Below are positions 1-6,725 of a stretch of 15,608 bases of DNA, in pieces (the stretch's first letter is position 1; the number at the start of each line of letters is the position of its first letter). Both the position numbers and the translations under genes were made by a program. Below the pieces are notes generated by a model. It was not told the DNA's origin. It saw only the letters and a program-made list of their open reading frames with translations, and did no database searches. The stretch comes from a bacterium (lineage in GTDB: Bacteria > SM23-31 > JAUVVT01), in the NCBI GenBank assembly GCA_030604505.1, contig JAUVVT010000007.1, positions 1 through 15,608 on the forward strand, written 5' to 3'.

Positions 1-2
1 CG

Positions 3-1676
3 CTGATACTGGTGGCAGCATCTGGTGCCCTGGCATGGCAAGAGAGTCCTGTGACCGCTCAATCCGAACGCGCGGCAGGTTCTCCCTTCCCCGGCGCTCC
101 CCTCCTGAGTGCCGAAAGTCCCGCGCTGGTAGCGAAAGTGGCAACATGGGGTGTTCAACCATATAATGATGGCGGCGACCGGCTAGTTGATCTGCAAAAT
201 TACGATGGCGGCTGGGACTGGCCTCTCGATGACGGTGATCCTTGGAGCTCGAGTTCACTGAACACTATTGGACCCATCGGCATAGGGCTGGTACAGGCGT
301 ACCTGCACACCAGCGACAGCGACATGTATACGGCGCTTCAAAATGTTGGGGGATTACTCCTATCCAAAACCAACAATTTCTCTCCACCGGACGGGCATCT
401 CGCCGCCCAGCTCGACCTGATCTTCGGCGGCACCACGTACACCGATCATGTGACAACCAATTTCTATGGCCCGCTTGCTGTCGGGACGTATGACAGGAAT
501 GGAGCCGGAACGCTCTATAATACTGCCGGTTACGTCCTGTTGATCCGTACAGCGCGAGCCGGCCAGGGAATTGCCAATCTGGCGGCGTGGGATATCGGCA
601 TGGGCCTGGTTGCCGCGGTCATGGCCGGAGCCGATCCGACAGCGTGGATAGCCGGAGTCAAGGCGGAAATTGACGAGCTTGACGGTAATGAGAGGTACGA
701 TGTTATCGGCCTGGCCGGTGCGGTGTACGGGCTTGCGATCGCCGGCGAGGATTTCGATCCGGCCGCAGGCGAGCATGCGGCTGCGTCAAGCCTGTCTGAC
801 CTTGCGGCAATTCTTGCAACTTATCAGTTGGGAACCGGTGGCTTTACCTGGAGTATGAACTACGTTATTGACGATGATGACAACGAGACAATCCAGGAAA
901 CCAGCTATGCCCTGCTAGCCCTCAATGAGTTTGACAGATCCGCATATTCCAGTGTAATACAGGACGCCTCTGACTACCTCAGGTCTGTACAGCTTTCCAA
1001 CGGCGGCTGGGAGAACTATAGCGGCGGAGGCGAAAACAATGAAGTCACCGGCGAGGCGCTCTGGGCGATCGCAGTCGCAGACATGGAGTTTGAGATAAAA
1101 CAAGCTATCGGCGACCTCATAACTGTAATAGGAGATATGGGGCTATCTCACGGGACTGCAAATAGCTTCATCTCGAAATTGGAAAACGCAGTCAGTTCTT
1201 TTGAGAGAGAAAACATTGAGGCAACAATTGGAAAATTAAATTCATTCATCAACCAGGTAGAAGGTCTTATAGGAAAAAAACTTACAAGTGAAGAAGGGCA
1301 AATACTGATTGACGCGGCTAATGCCATCATTGAGTCTATCATCGGTCCTCTTCCAAAGGAAGCAAACAAAGGACAGGCAGTAATTGCTGATCTTCCAAAA
1401 TCATATTTATTAGAGCATAACTATCCGAATCCATTCAACCCCAAGACCACTATTCGTTTCCATCTTCCGAATTCTTCCTTTGTAACCTTGAAGATTTATA
1501 ATGTAAACGGAACTTTGGTGAAAACGCTGGTATCCGAAAGCATATCTGCAGGAGTTTACAGTTTTGTCTGGAATGGAACGAATGAATCGGGTCAACAGGT
1601 AAGCTCAGGACTGTATTTCTACCGTATTCAAGCAGGAAATTTTTCTGCGGTTAAGAAGATGATGTTTATTAAATAA
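3..1676 (+). CDS. Secreted alpha/alpha-toroid protein with FIMAH domain and T9SS sorting domain (5' partial)
   Basis: Probably a secreted or surface-attached protein; substrate unknown. The frame is open to the left edge and the first codons read as the end of a signal peptide (hydrophobic LILVAASGALA, then a polar stretch), so the true start lies upstream; the GTG at 12 is unlikely to be it. Numbering from that GTG: residues ~45-360 look like prenyltransferase/terpene-cyclase-type alpha/alpha-toroid repeats (NYDGGWDWP at 64-71, GTGGFTW at 274-280, ETSYALLALN at 296-305, LSNGGWENY at 328-336). Residues ~364-442 match the helical FIMAH domain pattern (KLNSFINQVEGLIGKKLT). Residues ~466-554 are a T9SS type A sorting domain (NYPNPFNP, SSGLYFYRIQAG, KKMMFIK) that directs export and anchoring. 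GC content drops sharply near 1089, at the toroid/FIMAH boundary. The DDDD run at 287-290 lies outside a normal DxDDT context, so terpene cyclase activity is not claimed. Confidence 0.85.
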   Translation: MILVAASGALAWQESPVTAQSERAAGSPFPGAPLLSAESPALVAKVATWGVQPYNDGGDRLVDLQNYDGGWDWPLDDGDPWSSSSLNTIGPIGIGLVQAYLHTSDSDMYTALQNVGGLLLSKTNNFSPPDGHLAAQLDLIFGGTTYTDHVTTNFYGPLAVGTYDRNGAGTLYNTAGYVLLIRTARAGQGIANLAAWDIGMGLVAAVMAGADPTAWIAGVKAEIDELDGNERYDVIGLAGAVYGLAIAGEDFDPAAGEHAAASSLSDLAAILATYQLGTGGFTWSMNYVIDDDDNETIQETSYALLALNEFDRSAYSSVIQDASDYLRSVQLSNGGWENYSGGGENNEVTGEALWAIAVADMEFEIKQAIGDLITVIGDMGLSHGTANSFISKLENAVSSFERENIEATIGKLNSFINQVEGLIGKKLTSEEGQILIDAANAIIESIIGPLPKEANKGQAVIADLPKSYLLEHNYPNPFNPKTTIRFHLPNSSFVTLKIYNVNGTLVKTLVSESISAGVYSFVWNGTNESGQQVSSGLYFYRIQAGNFSAVKKMMFIK

Positions 1677-1699
1677 CATTCCTTTCCAACTATAAGTAC

Positions 1700-1731
1700 A
1701 AAGGCTGGCTCACTTTGGGTCAGCCTTTTTC
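1700..1731 (+). terminator. Rho-independent terminator of the T9SS cargo gene
   Basis: A 7-bp perfect stem AAGGCTG (1701-1707) / CAGCCTT (1721-1727), extendable by one A-T pair, closes a 13-nt loop and runs into TTTTT at 1726-1730. It lies 24 bases after the TAA stop. Confidence 0.85.
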
Positions 1732-2226
1732 TATCGAAACTATTACTCTTTTCTATTCCGTGATGTTTCTAATAAGGGCATTATATCAGAGCATTCAATC
1801 ATTCTTTTTATTCTCTGTTCTGCTTGAAGCCTCTTCAATAATATTCCCAGCCAATTCTGCCGCTTTCTTCAGTGCCTCGTCCCTGAGGTGGGCGTATATT
1901 TATAAGAAAAACCAAAATTGTAACCATTTTCTGTCCGTGAGTGTTTTAGTATCGTCATACAAATCATTCAAAAAATACTTTCATTTTGAATATTTTGTAT
2001 TATATTTCATTTTACTTTCGAAATGGTCTAAGTTTGATAAACCTGTCTTTTTCAATCATTAGCAGTCACATTTTCAGTATTTTTTTCTTTTGATTATTAA
2101 ATAAGGGGAAAGGAACGTAGTATGCAAAAATCCCGATTAATACTCAAATCAAGACAAAATTTAAATGGTAATTATAATTATCTGTTATGTCGATAAAATA
2201 ATTGAAAGTAAGATTAACTTTTTTAC
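1732..2226. other. AT-rich intergenic spacer
   Basis: About 580 bases separate the terminator from the next gene (2311). A plus-strand open frame at 1715-2062 starts inside the terminator, is low-complexity and has no ribosome-binding site, so it is not called. A locally GC-rich patch (~1840-1893) coincides with a minus-strand coding-like fragment, listed separately. A 24-codon ATG frame at 2122-2196 follows the purine-rich AAGGGGAAAGGAAC but has no recognisable product. The rest is AT-rich without evident genes or RNA. Confidence 0.5.
1795..1899 (-). pseudogene. Possible remnant of the 3' end of an unidentified gene
   Basis: On the minus strand a 34-codon frame ends at TGA (1795-1797) and is cut off upstream by TAA at 1900-1902. 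It reads as a plausible amphipathic C-terminal helix (HLRDEALKKAAELAG, then NIIEEASSRTENKKND), unlike the low-complexity sequence around it, and the patch is more GC-rich than its surroundings. There is no start codon or upstream continuation. Family not recognised; it may be chance. Confidence 0.25.
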
Positions 2227-2255
2227 TTGCATTAAAAACCATTTCATATTATATT
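2227..2255 (+). promoter_or_regulatory. Putative sigma-70-type promoter of the DUF151 gene
   Basis: TTGCAT (2227-2232) and TATATT (2250-2255) are separated by 17 bases. This would start transcription near 2262 and give a leader of about 50 nt. In sequence this AT-rich, chance matches are common. Confidence 0.4.
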
Positions 2256-2310
2256 GGAATTAAACTGAATATTCATAAATAAAAATGTATATTTTAAATA
2301 AGGAATAATT

Positions 2311-2853
2311 ATGATCTCGGTGAGGGTTCACGGTATTACCGCAGACCCGAATACAAATCAATTCCTGATGTTATTAATCGACGATGCCGGAGGAAGACTT
2401 TTGCCGATTGTAATTGGGCAGTGGGAAGCTCAATCTATTGCATGGAATATGCAGGGGATAAAAATGCAGCGCCCTATGACACACGACCTCTTCAAAAGTC
2501 TTTTAAATTCGACTGACGTTAAAATGGAGAGAGTTGTTATCGATAATTTGAAAGAAAATACCTTTTATGCAACGATTAAATTCTCGGTAAATGGTAATAA
2601 GCTTGAGATAGATTCAAGACCGAGTGATGCCGTAGCAATAGCATTGAGAATGAACGCCCCTATATTTGTTGTGGAAGAAGTTTTTGAAAAAGCTGCTGTA
2701 AAAGTGGACGATGCGTCTGTTATCGAGGAAAACGAGGTTGAAAAACTTAATGAGGAATTAAAAGAAGCTGTTGAAATGGAGAATTATGAAAAAGCCGCAC
2801 TGCTCAGAGATAAAATTAATGAACTCAAAGAAAAAAATAAAAATGAAAACTGA
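2311..2853 (+). CDS. Bifunctional nuclease family protein (DUF151) with C-terminal UVR motif
   Basis: Predicted cytoplasmic nuclease of the DUF151/BFN family, whose characterised plant members have DNase and RNase activity; the bacterial role is not well defined. Residues 1-~128 form the DUF151 domain, with RPMTHDL (54-60) and the most conserved block DSRPSDAVAIALR (101-113). Residues ~142-175 form a UvrB/UvrC-type UVR helical hairpin (EMENYEKAALLRDKI), a protein-protein contact module. DUF151 plus UVR is a known architecture in the FCB group and 180 aa is normal for it. ATG at 2311 is preceded by AAGGA (2300-2304) with good spacing. It appears monocistronic, with its own promoter-like sequence and terminator. 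Confidence 0.93.
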   Translation: MISVRVHGITADPNTNQFLMLLIDDAGGRLLPIVIGQWEAQSIAWNMQGIKMQRPMTHDLFKSLLNSTDVKMERVVIDNLKENTFYATIKFSVNGNKLEIDSRPSDAVAIALRMNAPIFVVEEVFEKAAVKVDDASVIEENEVEKLNEELKEAVEMENYEKAALLRDKINELKEKNKNEN

Positions 2854-2898
2854 AGGAAAATTCACTTAAGCTCTATTTTGAATGAATTTATTATAAAT

Positions 2899-2937
2899 AA
2901 ACCGAACTGTTGAATTTTAAAATGGTTCGGTTTTTTG
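2899..2937 (+). terminator. Rho-independent terminator after the DUF151 gene
   Basis: Stem AAACCGAAC (2899-2907) / GTTCGGTTT (2925-2933), 9 bp perfect, with a 17-nt AT-rich loop and T run 2931-2936. It lies between the DUF151 stop and the next ATG, which argues against the TTG at 2910 as the start of the downstream gene. Confidence 0.88.
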
Positions 2938-2987
2938 TTAAGTATTTTATACTATTCACTACATATTCTCTGCAGATAATAAAAATT

Positions 2988-4043
2988 ATGAAATTATTCC
3001 TAAAAACTTTCTTCATTGTTTTTATCTTTAGTTCAGAGATATTTGGCGGCGGCTTCGAGTTTGCAAAGTACGCAGGAGAATTCTTAAGTACCGGAGTAGG
3101 AGCAAGACCTCTTGGAATGGGTGGTGCATTTGTTGCGCTGGCAAACGACGGAACGGCAGGTTACTGGAATCCAGCCGGGCTGGTGTCTCTCGATTATCCA
3201 CAGATTGTTCTAATGCACTCGGAAAGGTTTAAAGGAGAGGTTAAGTACGATTACTTAAGTGTTAGTTTTCCTTACCGGAATAACAAAAGTCTCGGATTCT
3301 CATTAATTCGTCTCGGTATAGATGACATTGCGGATACAAGAAATGCATGGGAAGATTATGGTCTTGACGGAATACCAAATACCGGAGATTATGGCGAAAA
3401 TAACGGTGTGTTAGACCCCGGTGAACTTAATATTGATAAAATTACTTTCTTTTCCAATACCGACTATGCCTTCTTTATAAGTTACTCAAAAAGACAAAAT
3501 GAAACCCTCACCTATGGAGGGAATATAAAAATTATAAAAAGAGCAATTGGTAATGACAATGCATTTGGAATCGGGTTTGATATCGGCATCCTGCTGAAAA
3601 AATGGAAGCGGCTGAGTCTGGGCGCTAATCTAATGGATGCAGTCTCTACCGCAGTTTTCTGGAATACGGGTAAAAAAGAACTCATCTCTCCTACGTTAAA
3701 ATTCGGTCTGGCATATAAAATCGAAACAAAGTTTTTTAATGGGGCAATTTTGCCTCTCATAGACTGGGATATAAGATTTGAAAACCGAAAGTTTGCAGCT
3801 CAATACAACCTGGGTCCTATTAGTCTCGACCCGCACTATGGCGTCGAATTAAACTTTAAAAATAAAGTCTTCCTGAGGGGCGGATACGATGATTTAAAAA
3901 GGGTAGCTTTCGGTGCCGGCGTTAAATTACCAAAACTGAATATCGATTATTCTTTCAATAGCTTCGATAATATCTACCAATTAGGTGATACGCACAGAAT
4001 CTCGATAACATTATCTATTGAAGAAAAAAAATTCAAAAGATAA
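2988..4043 (+). CDS. PorV/PorQ family outer-membrane beta-barrel protein
   Basis: Predicted FadL-like outer-membrane barrel of the PorV/PorQ (UPF0164) family, members of which serve as T9SS components or shuttle proteins; several paralogues per genome are usual, so its exact role is unassigned. ATG at 2988 gives a signal peptide (MKLFLKTFFIVFIFSSEIFG) directly before the mature GGFEFAKYAGEF. The family hallmark follows: STGVGARPLGMGGAFVALA (34-52) and GTAGYWNPAGL (55-65). The rest is alternating beta-strands ending in HRISITLSIEE. A longer TTG start at 2910 would lie within the terminator hairpin and add a non-signal leader, so it is rejected. No clear Shine-Dalgarno precedes 2988. Residues 123-146 form an Asp/Gly/Asn-rich loop (DYGLDGIPNTGDYG, then ENNGVLDPGE) resembling a calcium-binding loop. 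Confidence 0.85.
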   Translation: MKLFLKTFFIVFIFSSEIFGGGFEFAKYAGEFLSTGVGARPLGMGGAFVALANDGTAGYWNPAGLVSLDYPQIVLMHSERFKGEVKYDYLSVSFPYRNNKSLGFSLIRLGIDDIADTRNAWEDYGLDGIPNTGDYGENNGVLDPGELNIDKITFFSNTDYAFFISYSKRQNETLTYGGNIKIIKRAIGNDNAFGIGFDIGILLKKWKRLSLGANLMDAVSTAVFWNTGKKELISPTLKFGLAYKIETKFFNGAILPLIDWDIRFENRKFAAQYNLGPISLDPHYGVELNFKNKVFLRGGYDDLKRVAFGAGVKLPKLNIDYSFNSFDNIYQLGDTHRISITLSIEEKKFKR

Positions 4044-4100
4044 AAAGAAAATTTCCTATTAGAAAATATCTCATTAATAAGAAAAATCTCAGTGAAGGTC

Positions 4101-4133
4101 AAACCGTTCCATCGGTTTCAATCTGAATGGAAC
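4101..4133 (+). other. Overlapping alternative hairpins downstream of the barrel gene
   Basis: AAACCG (4101-4106) / CGGTTT (4113-4118) with loop TTCCAT can form, or alternatively GTTCCAT (4106-4112) / ATGGAAC (4127-4133). The two share bases and are mutually exclusive. There is no T run behind either, so a classical terminator is doubtful. Confidence 0.35.
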
Positions 4134-4193
4134 TGTAATAAATAAAAGTTTAAAAAACCAAAAATTAACTCCAATATTAATCTAAAAACTAAA

Positions 4194-4217
4194 AGCTAAT
4201 AGCTGACAGCTAATAGC
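4194..4217. repeat. Tandem AGCTAATAGC repeat with dyad centre
   Basis: AGCTAATAGC occurs at 4194-4203 and 4208-4217 (14-base period). The junction AGCTGACAGCT (4201-4211) is a near-perfect palindrome. Function unknown; it lies just upstream of the exbB promoter. Confidence 0.6.
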
Positions 4218-4236
4218 AAATAAATAAAAAATTATA

Positions 4237-4265
4237 TTGACTTTTTATAAAAAATTAATTAATAT
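4237..4265 (+). promoter_or_regulatory. Promoter of the exbB-exbD-exbD-tonB operon
   Basis: TTGACT (4237-4242), 17-base spacer, TAATAT (4260-4265): one mismatch in each hexamer to the sigma-70 consensus. Predicted start near 4272, leader about 65 nt, ending in the strong ribosome-binding site AGGAGG. Confidence 0.6.
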
Positions 4266-4337
4266 AAATTATTAAAATAAATAAGTATATTTATAAATTA
4301 ATTAAATTAAATTTCAGAAAAGAGGAGGTTATTTCCA

Positions 4338-4952
4338 ATGGTAGAACTTTATCATGACGGCGGTCCATTTATGCATCCAATATTAGGACTTTTAATTTTC
4401 GGTGTTGGTTTAAGTATCTATAAATTATGGAGCTTACTCTGGGCATCGATTAACACAAGAAAATTTCTTAAGAATATTAAAGGTGCCTTAAGTGAAGGCG
4501 GGATTGACGCCGCCACGGAAGTATGTGCGAATACTCGCGGTCCAATTGCTTCCATTTTTCACGCAGGGCTTCTACGTGCAACCAGGGGTCTTGAGCATGT
4601 TGAAAAGTCGATCGTGAATGCCGGAACTATTGAAATGGCTTTTCTTGAAAGAGGATTAATCTGGATCTCAATGGTTATTGCAGTGGCACCTATGTTAGGA
4701 TTTACCGGAACCGTAGCAGGTATGATCGGCGCATTCAAAGCAATCGCCGAAGCTAATGATATCTCTCCTTCAATCGTAGCAGGCGGTATATCAGAGGCAC
4801 TGCTGACAACACTTTTCGGGCTTATTGTAGCTATTATTACACAACTGTTCTATAACTTTTTCTTGTCAAGAATCGACTCCCTGGTAATAGATATGGAAGA
4901 AAGTTCTGCTGAACTCGTTGATGTTCTGACCGAACTGGAAACTGCAAAATAA
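4338..4952 (+). CDS. exbB: ExbB-type MotA/TolQ/ExbB proton channel subunit
   Basis: Inner-membrane proton channel subunit that, with ExbD, couples the proton-motive force to TonB and so to outer-membrane receptors. Three membrane segments are visible: ~12-33, ~107-133 and ~150-172. The second contains the family signature APMLGFTGTVAGMIGAF (117-133), and the third begins GGISEALLTTLFGLIVAI, with the usual cytoplasmic loop between the first and second. The 204-aa length is typical. ATG is preceded by a near-perfect AGGAGG (4323-4328) at good spacing. It is the first gene of a tight operon with two exbD genes and tonB, which favours ExbB over TolQ (no tolB/pal nearby). Confidence 0.93.
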   Translation: MVELYHDGGPFMHPILGLLIFGVGLSIYKLWSLLWASINTRKFLKNIKGALSEGGIDAATEVCANTRGPIASIFHAGLLRATRGLEHVEKSIVNAGTIEMAFLERGLIWISMVIAVAPMLGFTGTVAGMIGAFKAIAEANDISPSIVAGGISEALLTTLFGLIVAIITQLFYNFFLSRIDSLVIDMEESSAELVDVLTELETAK

Positions 4953-4974
4953 TCTAAATTTAGGAGATTATAAA

Positions 4975-5376
4975 ATGTTAGTTGAAAAAAGAAAAACTCC
5001 AGATGCAGAAATACCTACTTCATCATTAGCAGATATAGTATTTTTGCTTTTGATATTTTTTCTGGTAACAACAACCATAAATACAGATAAAGGGATAAGT
5101 TTACAACTGCCGGCATCCGGTCAGACAAAAACTGTTCCTAAAAAGAACCTGTGTAACTTGCTTATTAATGATTTCGGTGATGTATTACTTCAAGGAGAAC
5201 CGATTCAGGTTCCGTATATCCAGAACGAAATAAGAAAGAGAGTACAAGAGAATCCTAATCTGATTATTTCTATAAAGACCGGAAAAAAGACAGCTTATGG
5301 AATATTCATTCAGGTAATGGACCAGTTAAAATTAGCAGAGGCAAAAAGAATATCTATCGCTGAACCTGAAAGCTAA
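4975..5376 (+). CDS. exbD: ExbD/TolR family protein (first copy)
   Basis: Inner-membrane partner of ExbB with a short cytoplasmic N-terminus, one membrane helix and a periplasmic domain. The helix is SLADIVFLLLIFFLVTTT (~17-34) and contains the conserved membrane aspartate, D20, that carries protons in the family. The periplasmic part (~45-133) includes the expected beta-rich segment NLIISIKTGKKTAYGIFI. ATG follows AGGAG (4962-4966). It starts 22 bases after exbB. Two adjacent non-identical ExbD genes are common in FCB bacteria, where they may form a heterodimer in the ExbB pore. Confidence 0.92.
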   Translation: MLVEKRKTPDAEIPTSSLADIVFLLLIFFLVTTTINTDKGISLQLPASGQTKTVPKKNLCNLLINDFGDVLLQGEPIQVPYIQNEIRKRVQENPNLIISIKTGKKTAYGIFIQVMDQLKLAEAKRISIAEPES

Positions 5377-5412
5377 AAAATTTAAACAAAATAACGAAGT
5401 AAAGGTATATAA

Positions 5413-5838
5413 ATGAAGAAATTTAAGAAAAAAGTCAGTAGTGAGCCAAAAATCCCCACTGCGTCTTTACCGGATATTATATTCTTACTGTTGATATTTT
5501 TTATGGTAACCACAGTATTGAAAAGATATACGGGACTTCAAGTTGCCTTACCATCTGCAGAAGCAATAGAAAAACTGGAAAGCCGCAGACATATTTCATA
5601 TATTTGGATTGGACCTGGAGGCAGGATATCTATTGATGATAAGATTGTTACGAAAGATAGAATAAATTTAGTAGGCGCATTGATGTATGATAAAAGGAGT
5701 GCAGACCCTCAACTTGTTGTTTCTTTGAAAATCGACAAAGAAGTTGAGATGCAGAATGTAACCGGTATCCATGAACAACTGCGAAGAGCAGACGCTTTAC
5801 GTGTCAATTATGCCACACTGTTTAGAAAGACAAACTGA
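5413..5838 (+). CDS. exbD: ExbD/TolR family protein (second copy)
   Basis: Second ExbD paralogue. The helix SLPDIIFLLLIFFMVTTV (~18-35) retains the catalytic membrane aspartate as D21, and the N-terminus is strongly basic (KKFKKK), fitting a cytoplasmic side. The periplasmic domain is longer than in the first copy (HISYIWIGPGGRISIDDKIV, then DPQLVVSLKIDKEVEM). Both copies keep the IPT(A/S)SL(A/P)DI(I/V)F core but diverge afterwards, so this is an old duplication and not a recent repeat. It starts 36 bases after the first exbD; its ribosome-binding site (AAAGG, 5400-5404) is weaker than that of the upstream genes. Confidence 0.92.
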   Translation: MKKFKKKVSSEPKIPTASLPDIIFLLLIFFMVTTVLKRYTGLQVALPSAEAIEKLESRRHISYIWIGPGGRISIDDKIVTKDRINLVGALMYDKRSADPQLVVSLKIDKEVEMQNVTGIHEQLRRADALRVNYATLFRKTN

Positions 5839-5854
5839 TACTTGTGAAACATAA

Positions 5855-5880
5855 TAATATATTATAAGTATAATATATTA
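5855..5880. repeat. Perfect 12-bp AT-only inverted repeat between exbD and tonB
   Basis: TAATATATTATA (5855-5866), 2-base spacer AG, TATAATATATTA (5869-5880). A smaller dyad GTAAA/TTTAC (5881-5885/5894-5898) follows. It lies in the only sizeable gap (80 bases) of the operon, 38 bases before the tonB start; it could be an operator, processing site or internal promoter (it contains TATAAT at 5869-5874). Confidence 0.6.
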
Positions 5881-5918
5881 GTAAATATATTTGTTTACAA
5901 TTTTGAAGGGCATTTAAT

Positions 5919-6563
5919 ATGAGAACAAATCCAAATGTAGATTTAAAAGCAAAATCAAGAAAGTTCTTTGAGTTATCAATTGCCTTATCATTGCTTTTAC
6001 ACATAGTAGTGTTTGTTATTTTTCCGAAATTTGAATTTAAGCCTGTTGATGTAGCGCAGGCGACAATTCTTGTTAAGGTTGATGAGATAGAGCAGACTCA
6101 GCAGTTAAGAAGGCCTCCACCTCCGAATGTACCGGCAGTTCCGATAGAATCAGAAGATGAAGAGATTGCCGATGATGTAACAATCGATGAAACAACCTTC
6201 GATTTTGCTGATGTTCCACCTCCGCCTCCACCTCCACCTGAGGAAGAAGAAGAAATTCCGCCATTCCTGCCTCTTGAAGACCAGCCGAGGATTATTGGTG
6301 GATATGCTGCAATAAGAGAACATTTAAAATATCCGCCTATAGCGAAAAAAGCTGGTATTGAAGGTGTTGTTTATATTAGAGCTTTGATAGGAAAGGACGG
6401 AATGCCTGAAAAAATTGAGGTGTTAAGGGGGCTTGGAAATGTCGGTTGTAATGAGGCTGCTGCTGAAGCGGTCAGGCATGTAAAGTTTACACCTGCTAAA
6501 CAAAGAAATAAGCCTGTGAAGTTCTGGTTTACTATACCTATAAGATTTCAGTTAAGTGACTAA
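5919..6563 (+). CDS. tonB: TonB energy transducer
   Basis: Couples ExbB/ExbD proton flow to TonB-dependent outer-membrane receptors. A single N-terminal anchor, LSIALSLLLHIVVFVIF (~19-35), is followed by a periplasmic linker with RRPPPPNVP (64-72), an acidic block EDEEIADDVTID (79-90) and PPPPPPPP (100-107, then EEEEE). The C-terminal TonB domain spans ~127-212, with the characteristic YPPIAKKAGIEGVVYIRALI (138-157) and VKFTPAKQRNKPVKFWFTIP (188-207). ATG follows GAAGGG (5905-5910) at good spacing. It is the last gene of the operon, closed by a strong terminator. The 214-aa length is normal. Confidence 0.93.
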   Translation: MRTNPNVDLKAKSRKFFELSIALSLLLHIVVFVIFPKFEFKPVDVAQATILVKVDEIEQTQQLRRPPPPNVPAVPIESEDEEIADDVTIDETTFDFADVPPPPPPPPEEEEEIPPFLPLEDQPRIIGGYAAIREHLKYPPIAKKAGIEGVVYIRALIGKDGMPEKIEVLRGLGNVGCNEAAAEAVRHVKFTPAKQRNKPVKFWFTIPIRFQLSD

Positions 6564-6606
6564 TAATATTATTTACAAGAAAGTAATATTCATTTTCAGA
6601 TGCTTT

Positions 6607-6637
6607 AGGCAGTGTTACAACCACTGCCTTTTTTTTT
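6607..6637 (+). terminator. Strong rho-independent terminator of the exbB-tonB operon
   Basis: 8-bp perfect stem AGGCAGTG (6607-6614) / CACTGCCT (6622-6629), 7-nt loop and nine consecutive T (6629-6637). It separates the operon from the next tonB paralogue. Confidence 0.95.
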
Positions 6638-6725
6638 AACACTGATTTTTCAATTACACAAATTTCTGGAAAATTAATTATAACAACAAAAAAATATTAA
6701 AATAGTTGATATATTTAGACAATTT

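Noticed and set aside
287..910. Class II terpene cyclase assignment for the toroid protein
   Set aside because: The DDDD run lacks the DxDDT context and the protein is secreted through T9SS; only a toroid-like fold is supported.
1715..2062. 115-codon plus-strand open frame after the first terminator
   Set aside because: It starts inside the terminator hairpin, is rich in Phe/Ser/Ile low-complexity sequence, and has no ribosome-binding site or recognisable domain.
2122..2196. 24-codon ATG frame behind a purine-rich AAGGGGAAAGGAAC
   Set aside because: Too short and without a recognisable product; the purine run is likely chance. Would need ribosome profiling or conservation to revive.
2910..2987. 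TTG start extending the PorV/PorQ protein by 26 residues
   Set aside because: The extension lies in the terminator of the preceding gene and pushes the signal peptide away from the N-terminus; ATG at 2988 begins a normal signal peptide.
4113..4133. CRISPR-repeat-like string (GGTTTCAATCTGAATGGAAC)
   Set aside because: Single copy, no spacers, no cas genes; better explained as part of a hairpin.
6073..6264. Minus-strand open frame within tonB
   Set aside because: Shadow of the proline/glutamate-rich TonB linker; the plus-strand TonB is unambiguous.
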